Assembly: GCA_003512365.1 (NCBI GenBank)
Contig: DORI01000105.1
Span: 5,525 to 15,766, forward strand
Direction: 5' to 3'
Origin: Crocinitomicaceae bacterium
Lineage (GTDB): Bacteria > Bacteroidota > Bacteroidia > Flavobacteriales_D > Crocinitomicaceae
DNA: 10,242 nt
Shown: positions 1-6,595 of the stretch, piece by piece
How the letters are laid out: each line of letters begins with the position of its first letter
How positions within the stretch are numbered: position 1 is the stretch's first letter
Program-made: the position numbers and the translations under genes
The notes under the pieces: generated by a model
Database searches by the model: none
What the model was told of the DNA's origin: nothing
Seen by the model: the letters and a program-made list of their open reading frames with translations, nothing else

Positions 1-2312
1 ATGAGGTCAGACTCTGGTATACAATCCTCCTCAACAGTTACTACTAAAGTATCTGTTGCTGTGCACCCTGCATTTGTATTTCCTTGAACAATAAATTCTG
101 TTTGACCAACACCAGGTAAATACGGAACCCCATTAATTAATCCGTTATTCCAAGTGTAATAGAGCGCTCCTTGACCAGATAATAAAATACTTGATCCAAG
201 ACAAACTGTTTGATCAGGGCCGGCAGAAACAATTGGAATATCTTCCAATGTAATTGTAAATATTTCAATTCCTGGGCAATTATTACTGGGTGAAGTATAG
301 GTTATTGTATGTGTTCCGGCACTTGAATTAGATAAATCAATTGCTCCTGTATTTGCGTTAATAAATAAGCCATTGCTGGCGGTAAATGACCCTCCGGAAA
401 TACCAGTTATTACAGGTAAAGGATCATTATCAGTAATACAGAATAAATTGTCAGGATAACTAAAATCAGCATTTTCAGGACCAATGAAGTTGCCCTGAAC
501 AGTAACTGGACATCCATTAGCATCTTCAACTTGGAATGAATAGGGACCTGTTTGCAATCCACCAATTGTAATTGTTCCACCATTAAGAGAAGAAGAATTA
601 ACCGCTTGTGCTGTGAATGGAGTTAAACTTCCCGGGACAACACTGAAATTGGTACCGTTCAATTGAGCTGCTCCTCCCGAGATATTAGCACTGACTGTTC
701 CATTCGGACAATTTTGTACTTGAGTGAAGGTAATATCAGGTAAATATTGAATGGCAAACGTGGAACCCAATTCAAAACAATCAAGATCTGGAAGTGTTAC
801 ATAACTGTATAGCCCATCCTGAATACTGTACATAGTTAGCGGTACAAAATAAACTACGTTATTTGAAAAAGTTCCCGGAGGAAAACTATTAATTAAACTT
901 AAGTCGTTAACATCAGCAAGGTTTTGAGTATTGGAGACTACACCCATTAAACATGGGTCGTCATTAATTTCTAATCCAGTTGCCGCGGATTGGTTGGGAT
1001 TAAGTGAAACAGATGGAGGGCATGAATAGATTAACCAAACTATCCCCGGGTCATAAATTGGTGCGTTCGGATCATAATTAGGTGCGTTCGGATCAGTCGC
1101 TCCAATGATCTCAGCAGGCGGAGTCCAGTTGTTGTTCGAAACTATTGTTAGATTATCACCAAAACAAAGCATATTTTGGGAATTTGTGTTTCCAGATAAA
1201 GATGATGAGTACGTGCCGACCTCGGCTGAGCATCCACAACTCGGTGGCGCTTGATAGCTCGTTGTACTTGTACAGGTAGGACTTGATGAAAAAGTAGCAG
1301 AGACACTACAATTATTTCCGTCGGCATTTAAATTTGTAAATGAGTAGCTTAATGGTGATGTAAATGGAGCATTAAAGGTTTGATTACCACCACAAGAGCC
1401 GGTTATAGTTAAAGTACCAGTTGATGGAGGATTAGTAAAACTTATTTGACCATCCACAGAGTAAAGGTTCCCAGAACAATTCGATTGTACCGCGGTCAAT
1501 CCTGTAATATTGCAAGGATTTGAACAACTCGACGGCGCATTGTAGGTTTGAATAGTGTTACATGTTGGAAAGTTCGAGAAAGTTGCCGAAATACTACAAC
1601 TCGATCCGTTTGCAGGTAAACCTGAAAAAGAGTAGGGAATATTTGTAAATGGTGCGTTAAATGTTTGAGATCCACCACAACTGTTCGTGATTGTTAATGT
1701 TCCATTGTTAGGAACCGATGCGCCGGATCCTGAGGTAACTGTCAGATTACCACTAACGGAATAAGTATTGTTGATACAGGATCCTAAATTAACTGCCAAA
1801 TTTACACCACAAGTGAAAGAACAATCTGCAGATCCAGTTCCACTTGTTTGTGAGAATGTAATTGTACCAGTTTCATTTGAATAGTTCGTAATTAATAGAA
1901 TATAAATTTGCCCTATTTGAGCATTAGAAATATTTGCAGTTTCTTGAGCAGCAGTGGAATAGCTGCAATCTATTGGGTTTCCAGTTGGAAAAGGACTACC
2001 ACAGCCTGCAGCTAATGACGAATAAGGGCCCCATAAAGCAAAATCAACATCCAAACCTGCTCCTGATGTTGAAGTCTGACTTATGTTAAAACCCATTGGT
2101 CCGTTTTGGTCCACTTCCATGTAATACCATGCAGGATTAGGAGTAGATCCGAGACAATCAACAGAACCGAGATTAGCTACATTTGTACTATTGTTAAACG
2201 TGTAGTTTGTTCCTGTACAAAACGGGTCAGCTCCTAAACAGCCCTGTGCGAGAATATTTTGCTGTTCAAAAAAAGAAATCGCAAAACTTAAAATCAGTAA
2301 TAACCGAGACAT
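1..2312 (-). CDS. Large secreted modular surface protein, 3' end outside window (probable T9SS cargo/adhesin)
   Basis: The frame is open from ATG at 2312 to the left edge: 770 codons with no stop, so the C-terminus is missing. Residues 1-23 are a signal peptide (hydrophobic LLLILSFAISFF, likely cleaved near LAQ). Residues ~24-160 form an N-terminal domain common in Bacteroidota surface proteins (NYTFNNST..., WYYMEV, FALWGPY, IYILLITNYS), resembling the pre-peptidase C-terminal beta-sandwich. Two ~90-residue Cys-paired repeats follow (171-263 and 271-359). Next comes a module with CFGDNLTIVSNN and DPCLMGV, then SprB-like material, and an Ig/PKD-like domain (~693-766, SAGPDQTVCLGSSILLSG...YTWNNG). 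Proteins of this build usually end in a T9SS type B / gliding-motility C-terminal domain; that is inference, because the end is not visible. The mature protein is rich in Ser, Thr, Asn and Gly with paired cysteines. The start lies 8 bp after the stop of the small secreted gene, suggesting cotranscription. Role in adhesion or motility is not shown. Confidence 0.88.
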   Translation of the reverse strand, partial: MSRLLLILSFAISFFEQQNILAQGCLGADPFCTGTNYTFNNSTNVANLGSVDCLGSTPNPAWYYMEVDQNGPMGFNISQTSTSGAGLDVDFALWGPYSSLAAGCGSPFPTGNPIDCSYSTAAQETANISNAQIGQIYILLITNYSNETGTITFSQTSGTGSADCSFTCGVNLAVNLGSCINNTYSVSGNLTVTSGSGASVPNNGTLTITNSCGGSQTFNAPFTNIPYSFSGLPANGSSCSISATFSNFPTCNTIQTYNAPSSCSNPCNITGLTAVQSNCSGNLYSVDGQISFTNPPSTGTLTITGSCGGNQTFNAPFTSPLSYSFTNLNADGNNCSVSATFSSSPTCTSTTSYQAPPSCGCSAEVGTYSSSLSGNTNSQNMLCFGDNLTIVSNNNWTPPAEIIGATDPNAPNYDPNAPIYDPGIVWLIYSCPPSVSLNPNQSAATGLEINDDPCLMGVVSNTQNLADVNDLSLINSFPPGTFSNNVVYFVPLTMYSIQDGLYSYVTLPDLDCFELGSTFAIQYLPDITFTQVQNCPNGTVSANISGGAAQLNGTNFSVVPGSLTPFTAQAVNSSSLNGGTITIGGLQTGPYSFQVEDANGCPVTVQGNFIGPENADFSYPDNLFCITDNDPLPVITGISGGSFTASNGLFINANTGAIDLSNSSAGTHTITYTSPSNNCPGIEIFTITLEDIPIVSAGPDQTVCLGSSILLSGQGALYYTWNNGLINGVPYLPGVGQTEFIVQGNTNAGCTATDTLVVTVEEDCIPESDL
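1053..1094 (-). repeat. In-frame 21-bp tandem duplication (7-residue DPNAP repeat)
   Basis: The 15-mer ggtgcgttcggatca occurs at 1060-1074 and again at 1081-1095, a period of 21 bp. It encodes two consecutive heptapeptides, DPNAPNY and DPNAPIY (residues 407-420), followed by a third DP. The high DNA identity points to a recent in-frame duplication in a loop of the CFGDNLTI module. Confidence 0.9.
1236..1502 (-). repeat. Protein-level tandem repeat unit B in surface protein
   Basis: Residues 271-359, the second copy of the Cys-paired module described for unit A. Shared blocks include GTLTIT-x-SCGG, QTFNAPFT, YSF, CSVSATFS, PTC and a terminal APPSC. Unit A has a few more residues in its first third (TSGSGASVPNN against FTNPPST). 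It is directly followed by the CGCSAEVGTY segment that opens the next module. Confidence 0.85.
1524..1802 (-). repeat. Protein-level tandem repeat unit A in surface protein
   Basis: Residues 171-263 of the surface protein. The unit has the pattern Leu-x-x-C, (Y/S)SV-x-G, GTLTIT-x-SCGG-x-QTFNAPFT, YSF, (S/N)-CS-(I/V)-SATFS, PTC, Y-(N/Q)-AP-x-SC. It matches unit B closely, with six cysteines in equivalent places. The DNA copies have diverged, so the duplication is old compared with the 21-bp repeat nearer the window's left edge. Confidence 0.85.
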
Positions 2313-2320
2313 ATTCACTC

Positions 2321-2629
2321 TTATTTTTCAAACTTATACCAATATTCTTGCTTAATGAGCATTTTGTTATTCTTTGCCCATTGTTTCGCAATTAATTTGT
2401 TTTCGTCATAAGACTTAAATTTATCGTACTTAGGAAAACTAGAAGGTATTTGTCCAGAATGAAAAAATGTCTTTAACTTCTCTGGTTGTACAACATACTC
2501 ACTATAATATTTACCACCGTTATTTCCATGATGTTTTTGAGTTTTTAAAGAACTTTTTGGTGAAACCTTTAGTTGAGCAATATATGAATTACATAAAAAA
2601 AGTAACACAAAGACGAGAATAGACTTCAT
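2321..2629 (-). CDS. Small secreted protein of unknown function
   Basis: 102 residues from ATG at 2629. Residues 1-19 are a clear signal peptide (MKSILVFVLLFLCNSYIAQ), with likely cleavage after Ala18 or Gln19 and no lipobox, so the mature ~83-residue product should be periplasmic or exported. The mature part is strongly basic and aromatic (KYYSEYVV, QEYWYKFEK) and has no motif I recognise. The stop (TAA, 2321) is 8 bp before the start of the giant surface protein, on the same strand, so the two are probably one transcript. The pairing suggests a partner or accessory of the surface protein, but that is inference from spacing only. No Bacteroidota promoter with good spacing is obvious upstream; TAATTTTA on the minus strand is the closest -7-like string and lacks a TTG at the right distance. 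Confidence 0.75.
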   Translation of the reverse strand: MKSILVFVLLFLCNSYIAQLKVSPKSSLKTQKHHGNNGGKYYSEYVVQPEKLKTFFHSGQIPSSFPKYDKFKSYDENKLIAKQWAKNNKMLIKQEYWYKFEK

Positions 2630-2764
2630 AGTTTGATTTTAATTTAAATTTGTAACGATAAAATTATAAAAAAGTTGCCAGTGTGAATTTACATTTTTAT
2701 TTTCAACCCTTTATGTTTTCTATTAACTTATTAAATGAAATTTATTTAATTTAATTGTTTAAGC

Positions 2765-3766
2765 GTGAGTATTGAAATTTCTCATATTACTTATTATTTA
2801 CCACCAGGAAAGTTAACAAATTTTCAACTTTCAAAAATATACCAAAAGTCGATTAATGAAATTTTCAAGTCAACGGGAATAAAAACAAGGAGAATTCGAA
2901 GTGAAAATCAAATAGGATCAGATCTGGGATTTCTTGCTGCAAAGCGATTACTTTCAAATTTCCCTGAATTAAAAAAGAAAATAGATTTATTGATTTTTTG
3001 TACCGAAGGTATTGATTACAAAGCCCCTACCACTTCGAGCACCTTACATTTCAAGTTAGGTCTCGAGCAAAATTGTGCATGCATAGATATGCCAATGGGG
3101 TGTGCCGGTTTTGTATATGGACTAAGTCTGGCAAAATCGTTTATATTGAGTGAGGACGCAACATGTGTCTTGTTCATTACTGCTGATATCCCAAGCTCTG
3201 TTATACATTCGGATGATTTTGAAATGCGCGCAATATTCGGAGATGCCGGCGTTGCAACAATTGTTGAAAAATCGGTTCGCGGTAAAATTGGGCGATTTGT
3301 GTTCGGAACAGATGGTGCCGGAGCAGAGAACTTAATTGTTCGCGAAGGATCAACACGAAAACCGATTGATGAAAATTGGCTATCAAAATACAGTAATGAA
3401 ACAGATTCTTTAGCACACGGCCGAATGCATATGAATGGACTCGAAATTGCTCGTTTTTCTCTTCAGAAAGTGCCTACTCTTTTGGAAAATGTTTTGTATA
3501 GAAATGAACTTTCATTTGAGCAAATTGATCTCTTTGTTTTTCATCAAGCTAGTGACTTTATATTGAAAGCCTTGAAACGAAAGTGTAAAATACCTGATGA
3601 TAAATTTTATACTTACTTTGAAAATATAGGGAATACAGTTTCTTGTTCAATTCCAATAGCATTATACCATGCAGAACAGGAAGGCAAACTAAAAAGAGGT
3701 GATAAGGTGATGATTTTGGGTTTTGGTGTGGGATATTCTTGGGCAGGAACAATTATCGAATATTAA
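2765..3766 (+). CDS. Beta-ketoacyl-ACP synthase III family protein (first copy)
   Basis: 333 residues, normal length for a FabH-type thiolase-fold enzyme that condenses an acyl-CoA or acyl-ACP starter with malonyl-ACP. The catalytic triad is complete: Cys113 in PMGCAGFVYGL, His260 in FVFHQAS, Asn290 in ENIGNTVSCSIP. Other family marks are STGIKTRRI (residues 36-44), FGDAGVAT (158-165) and the C-terminal GFGVGYSWAG. The HQAN motif of housekeeping FabH is HQAS here. The start is GTG; no in-frame ATG near it fits the N-terminus (SIEISHITYYLP) better. It opens a four-gene operon, with the ACP starting 16 bp after its stop. Together with the second, divergent KASIII copy it argues for a specialised acyl pathway rather than general fatty-acid initiation. 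A thioester acyltransferase role instead of condensation cannot be excluded. A weak -7-like TATGTTTT lies at 2712-2719 without a matching -33 box. Confidence 0.9.
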   Translation: MSIEISHITYYLPPGKLTNFQLSKIYQKSINEIFKSTGIKTRRIRSENQIGSDLGFLAAKRLLSNFPELKKKIDLLIFCTEGIDYKAPTTSSTLHFKLGLEQNCACIDMPMGCAGFVYGLSLAKSFILSEDATCVLFITADIPSSVIHSDDFEMRAIFGDAGVATIVEKSVRGKIGRFVFGTDGAGAENLIVREGSTRKPIDENWLSKYSNETDSLAHGRMHMNGLEIARFSLQKVPTLLENVLYRNELSFEQIDLFVFHQASDFILKALKRKCKIPDDKFYTYFENIGNTVSCSIPIALYHAEQEGKLKRGDKVMILGFGVGYSWAGTIIEY

Positions 3767-3782
3767 ATTTGTACATTTGATT

Positions 3783-4016
3783 ATGGATATTCAAGAACTT
3801 ATCAATCACATTGAAATCGAATTCGATGATCTTCAAAAAGGTCCACTGTATCCGGATACTTCGATCAGGGAAATAGAAGGATGGAGTAGCATGCATGCAC
3901 TTCTTTTAATAGCACTTATTGATAATCACTACGATGTTTTACTAACCGGGGAAGAATTGAAAAATGCGTTAACAGTGCAGGATATTTACGAGGTAATTTC
4001 CAAAAGGAAAGCTTAG
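3783..4016 (+). CDS. Acyl carrier protein, dedicated to the KASIII pair
   Basis: 77 residues from ATG at 3783 (MDIQELINHI); an upstream TTG at 3723 would extend it over the end of the KASIII gene and is rejected, because the ACP fold begins at this ATG. It looks like a four-helix carrier protein: the loop and helix II region reads REIEGWSSMHALLLIALIDNHYDV, with the serine before Met as the expected 4'-phosphopantetheine site, then LTGEELKNALTVQDIYEVI for the last helices. The usual Asp-Ser-Leu is Ser-Ser-Met here. From memory, Trp-Ser-Ser variants are known among ACPs of polysaccharide loci. It lies 16 bp after the first KASIII, and its stop TAG shares one base with the GTG start of the second KASIII (TAGTG), implying translational coupling. 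It presumably carries the acyl chain handled by its neighbours. Confidence 0.88.
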   Translation: MDIQELINHIEIEFDDLQKGPLYPDTSIREIEGWSSMHALLLIALIDNHYDVLLTGEELKNALTVQDIYEVISKRKA

Positions 4017-5068
4017 TGGCAAAATTTGCAATAGATAAGATTAAAATAGAAGCTATTTATTCATGTGTTCCATCACAGAAAATAAAAACGAGTGAATATT
4101 CGCTCTTCTCAAATTATGAGTGTTTACTTTTTGAGAAAACAACGGGTATAAAAGAAAGACGAGTAGCTTCGAAAGATTTGACTTGCTCAGATTTGTGCTT
4201 TAAGGCAGCAGAAAGTTTATTGACTGATTTGAAGATTGATAGGGAAGAAATAGATGTGCTAATTTTTGTTTCACAGTCACCAGATTATTTTCTTCCCGCA
4301 ACTGCCATTATTCTTCAAGAAAAATTAGGACTTGCAAAGAACTGTATGGCTTTCGATATTAATCTCGGTTGTTCGGGTTATGTTTACGGTCTCTCTGTAC
4401 TATCAAGTTTATTGAAATCCGGACTGAAAAAAGGACTTTTATTAGCAGGAGATAAATCCACAATATCAACTTCGTTTAATGATAAGTCCACCTATCCACT
4501 TTTTGGTGATGCAGGTTCAGCAACCTTGCTTTCGTTTGATAAGATTTCTGAGCCCATGTTTTTTGATTTACACTCTGACGGAAGCGGAAAAGATGCAATT
4601 ATTATTGAATACGGACATTCGCGATTTCCTTATAATACATTTAATGACGAGGAAAGAGAATATGAACCGGGAATTAAACGATCTCGAAATCACCTGGCTC
4701 TAGACGGAATGAAAGTTTTTAATTTTGCTTTAAAAGAAGTAGCCAAGTCAATTGATGAATGCCTTCAATTTGCTAAAAATGAAAAAGAATCCGTGGATTT
4801 TTTTGTTCTACATCAAGCAAATAAACTTATTAACGATTCGGTTCGAAAAAAAATGAAATTAGCGGAAGATAAATTCCCAATGTCAATTGATAATTTCGGA
4901 AACACGAGTTCTGCATCTATTCCACTAACAATTTGTACTTCATTAAAAAATCAGATTGAAAACAAAGAATTAACCTTGTTACTCAGTGGATTCGGTGTAG
5001 GTTTATCTTGGGCAAATGTTTTATTGAAAATGGGACCAATTCCTGTAAAATGTATCGATTATGATTGA
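4016..5068 (+). CDS. Beta-ketoacyl-ACP synthase III family protein (second copy)
   Basis: 350 residues, slightly longer than typical FabH. The triad is complete: Cys119 in NLGCSGYVYGL, His266 in FVLHQAN, Asn296 in NFGNTSSASIP. KTTGIKERRV (41-50), FGDAGSATLL (163-172) and GFGVGLSWAN near the C-terminus are standard family marks. It differs from the first copy throughout, so the pair is an old paralogous set and not a recent duplication. An insertion around residues 203-223 (RFPYNTFNDEEREYEPGIK) lies where KASIII enzymes vary and may shape the substrate pocket; that is inference. The start is GTG overlapping the ACP stop by one base, and its own stop overlaps the reductase start by 8 bp. The two synthases may act at successive steps, or one may load and the other condense. 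Confidence 0.9.
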   Translation: MAKFAIDKIKIEAIYSCVPSQKIKTSEYSLFSNYECLLFEKTTGIKERRVASKDLTCSDLCFKAAESLLTDLKIDREEIDVLIFVSQSPDYFLPATAIILQEKLGLAKNCMAFDINLGCSGYVYGLSVLSSLLKSGLKKGLLLAGDKSTISTSFNDKSTYPLFGDAGSATLLSFDKISEPMFFDLHSDGSGKDAIIIEYGHSRFPYNTFNDEEREYEPGIKRSRNHLALDGMKVFNFALKEVAKSIDECLQFAKNEKESVDFFVLHQANKLINDSVRKKMKLAEDKFPMSIDNFGNTSSASIPLTICTSLKNQIENKELTLLLSGFGVGLSWANVLLKMGPIPVKCIDYD

Positions 5069-5798
5069 TCTATCAACTAAATGTGTTTTGGTTACCGGTG
5101 CCACCGGCGGAATAGGAAAAGAAATTGTTACGACTTGCCTTTCTCTCGGTGCAAAAGTTATAGCCACAGGTAGAAATATTGAAAAACTTGAAGAGATCAA
5201 ATCAAATAATAATTTATTGATAATTAAATGTGATTTGACAAATCCTGAAGAGGTTGATCACTTGTTAATCCATATTGACAGTTTGGATGGTGTTGTTCAT
5301 TGTGCAGGAAAAATTTTTCCTTATCCTATTAAGTTCATTAAAGAAAAACATATTCATGAGGTCTACTCAGTAAATACGGAAACAATCATTACGCTTACTT
5401 CTCAGCTATTTCAAAGAAAATTGATATCAAAAAAAGCGTCATTGATTTTTATGTCTTCAATTTCCGTTCAACATCCATACATGGGAGGGAGTTTATACGT
5501 GTCATCCAAAGCTGCAATCGAAGCATTTTCAAGATCTGTTGCATTGGAATTTGCGACGGATGGAATACGCTCAAATTGCATTGCACCAGCGTTAGTTCAA
5601 ACGGAAATATACGAACAAACCATGAATGCCTATACCGAAGACCAATGGGATAAAATAATAAGTCAATATCCTTTAGGAATCGGTAAACCAAAAGACGTGG
5701 CGAATCTTGCTGTTTTTCTATTAAGTGATTTGAGTTCGTGGATTACGGGAAATATAATACCAATGGACGGTGGACTCCTTTTAAATAGTAATCGCTAA
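5061..5798 (+). CDS. Short-chain dehydrogenase/reductase, FabG-like
   Basis: 245 residues, the usual size of a classical SDR. The N-terminal Rossmann motif is TGATGGIG (12-19), followed by TGRN with Arg38, which favours NADP(H). Then come CDL (57-59), HCAG (80-83, in place of NNAG), Asn105, Ser133 in MSSIS, and Tyr146-x3-Lys150 (YVSSK). So the Asn-Ser-Tyr-Lys catalytic set is intact. The C-terminus has PMDGG, as in FabG relatives. Its ATG at 5061 lies inside the last codons of the second KASIII (8-bp overlap), so it is translated with that gene. In context it most likely reduces a beta-ketoacyl-ACP made by the KASIII enzymes to the beta-hydroxyacyl form. It ends the operon 3 bp from the convergent ferredoxin gene, leaving almost no room for a terminator. 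Confidence 0.9.
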   Translation: MIDLSTKCVLVTGATGGIGKEIVTTCLSLGAKVIATGRNIEKLEEIKSNNNLLIIKCDLTNPEEVDHLLIHIDSLDGVVHCAGKIFPYPIKFIKEKHIHEVYSVNTETIITLTSQLFQRKLISKKASLIFMSSISVQHPYMGGSLYVSSKAAIEAFSRSVALEFATDGIRSNCIAPALVQTEIYEQTMNAYTEDQWDKIISQYPLGIGKPKDVANLAVFLLSDLSSWITGNIIPMDGGLLLNSNR

Positions 5799-5801
5799 AA
5801 T

Positions 5802-6125
5802 TTAGTGCGATTCGGGTGCAAGCCTGAGAACAATTCCATCAATTGATTCGTCTAAATGAATCTGACAACCCAAACGAGAATTTGATTTAACAAAAAAAGC
5901 TTGGTCAAGCATATCCAATTCGGCGTCACTTTGTGCTGGTAAATTTGTTTCCGATTCTAAATAGCATTGGCACGTTGCGCACATAGCCATTCCACCACAT
6001 TCTCCTAAAACGGGGAGTTCATAGGCTTTGCATAGCTCCATGATGTTCATATTCATATCAGTAGGACCAACTAAATCGTGAGAGTTTCCCTCTCTGTCTA
6101 TAATTGTGACTTTTATTTCGTTCAT
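5802..6125 (-). CDS. [2Fe-2S] ferredoxin, adrenodoxin type
   Basis: 107 residues, standard for this family of cytoplasmic one-electron carriers. The four cluster ligands are visible: Cys43, Cys49 and Cys52 in GECGGMAMCATC, and Cys87 in RLGCQI, giving the C-x5-C-x2-C...C spacing of adrenodoxin-type rather than plant-type (C-x4-C-x2-C) proteins. An extra Cys54 follows directly. The segment LPAQSDAELDMLDQA (62-76) is the conserved acidic interaction helix region. The ATG at 6125 lies 11 bp after the stop of the lipoprotein gene upstream on the same strand, so the two are likely cotranscribed. Relatives in this phylum may serve redox enzymes or Fe-S assembly; nothing nearby names the partner. The C-terminal half keeps the family pattern, so I see no sign of damage. 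Confidence 0.92.
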   Translation of the reverse strand: MNEIKVTIIDREGNSHDLVGPTDMNMNIMELCKAYELPVLGECGGMAMCATCQCYLESETNLPAQSDAELDMLDQAFFVKSNSRLGCQIHLDESIDGIVLRLAPESH

Positions 6126-6136
6126 TTAATGATGAA

Positions 6137-6562
6137 TTAATTGCGAATTCTTAAGGTACTGAAACCATCATAAAGTGTTTGGTATTGCCTTAAACCTATG
6201 TTTGCATTACTAATTGGGCTTCCGTCATACAAAGAGAAAGTGGAGTTGTTGCAAGTGTCTTTCAGCACGAGGAAATTCTCGTTATCTGGAAATAAAGGCA
6301 AAAAGCAATTTCCTTCTAAATCGCTTGGAGAATGTCTATCAAAGGCTACAAATTCGTCAATTGATCTTCGGTATACAATCAGCCCTCTTGATCCGTATCC
6401 TTCTACATAACACCAACCTCCTACGCCCGCAAGTGAATTGTAGGAAGGTAAATTTATGTCAATAACAACGTCAAATGGAAAATTTGGAACGGGATTTTGT
6501 TGGTTTTTGAAACAACCTGAAAATGCAAGTAAAGTAATCAATAGTAGAAAAACGCGTTTCAT
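6137..6562 (-). CDS. Lipoprotein with degenerate Rieske-like domain
   Basis: 141 residues. A signal peptide ending in lipobox FSGC places the lipidated cysteine at residue 17. The body (INLPSYNSLAGVGGWCYVEGYGSRGLIVYRRSIDEFVAFDRHSPSD) has the layout of a Rieske-fold protein: beta strands, a conserved GGW and RGLIVYR, then AFDR before the first ligand loop, and a second loop DTCNNSTFSLYDGSPI (102-117) resembling CPCHGSxFDxxDGxxxxG. The usual Cys-x-His and Cys-x2-His ligands are not present: only His77, Cys86 and Cys104 remain, with Asn where a ligand His would be. It therefore probably does not bind a normal Rieske [2Fe-2S] cluster. I recall related lipoproteins as common in Bacteroidota. It is followed 11 bp later by a real ferredoxin gene. 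No acidic run follows the lipid cysteine, so surface export is not indicated. Confidence 0.72.
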   Translation of the reverse strand: MKRVFLLLITLLAFSGCFKNQQNPVPNFPFDVVIDINLPSYNSLAGVGGWCYVEGYGSRGLIVYRRSIDEFVAFDRHSPSDLEGNCFLPLFPDNENFLVLKDTCNNSTFSLYDGSPISNANIGLRQYQTLYDGFSTLRIRN

Positions 6563-6564
6563 TC

Positions 6565-6576
6565 TGTAAATTTACA
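6565..6576. promoter_or_regulatory. Perfect 12-bp palindrome in the divergent gap (candidate operator or promoter core)
   Basis: TGTAAATTTACA sits in the 33-bp gap between two divergent lipoprotein genes. Its core TAAATTTA matches TAnnTTTG at five of six fixed bases. On the minus strand a TTG (6593-6595) lies 18 bp upstream of this core, acceptable for a Bacteroidota promoter, but transcription would then begin at about the ATG of the 141-residue lipoprotein, a leaderless arrangement. In such AT-rich DNA the palindrome could be chance. Confidence 0.3.
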
Positions 6577-6595
6577 AATCTTCTTCCTACTACAA

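Noticed and set aside
1496..1678. 60-codon minus-strand frame inside the surface protein gene
   Set aside because: It is a shifted frame of the repeat region of the surface protein, whose own frame is open for 770 codons with clear domains.
1236..1802. Surface-protein repeats as a CRISPR array or other DNA repeat
   Set aside because: Only two ~270-bp units are present, similar at protein level and diverged at DNA level, in one open frame; no short identical repeats with regular spacers.
2207..2395. 62-codon plus-strand frame across the surface-protein start and end of the small secreted gene
   Set aside because: It is antisense to two better supported genes, including a clear signal peptide, and has no recognisable features.
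2712..2719. TATGTTTT as -7 box for the KASIII operon
   Set aside because: It matches five of six fixed bases, but no TTG lies 17-23 bp upstream (the nearest, 2675-2677, is 34 bp away), so it was not listed as a promoter.
3723..3782. TTG-initiated N-terminal extension of the ACP
   Set aside because: It would overlap the KASIII C-terminus and add 20 residues that do not fit an ACP; ATG at 3783 gives a normal 77-residue protein.
5790..5810. Palindrome CTAAAATTTAG at the convergent ends of the SDR and ferredoxin genes as a terminator
   Set aside because: The arms are short and A-T only, extension needs a bulge, and there is no following T-run; too weak to call.
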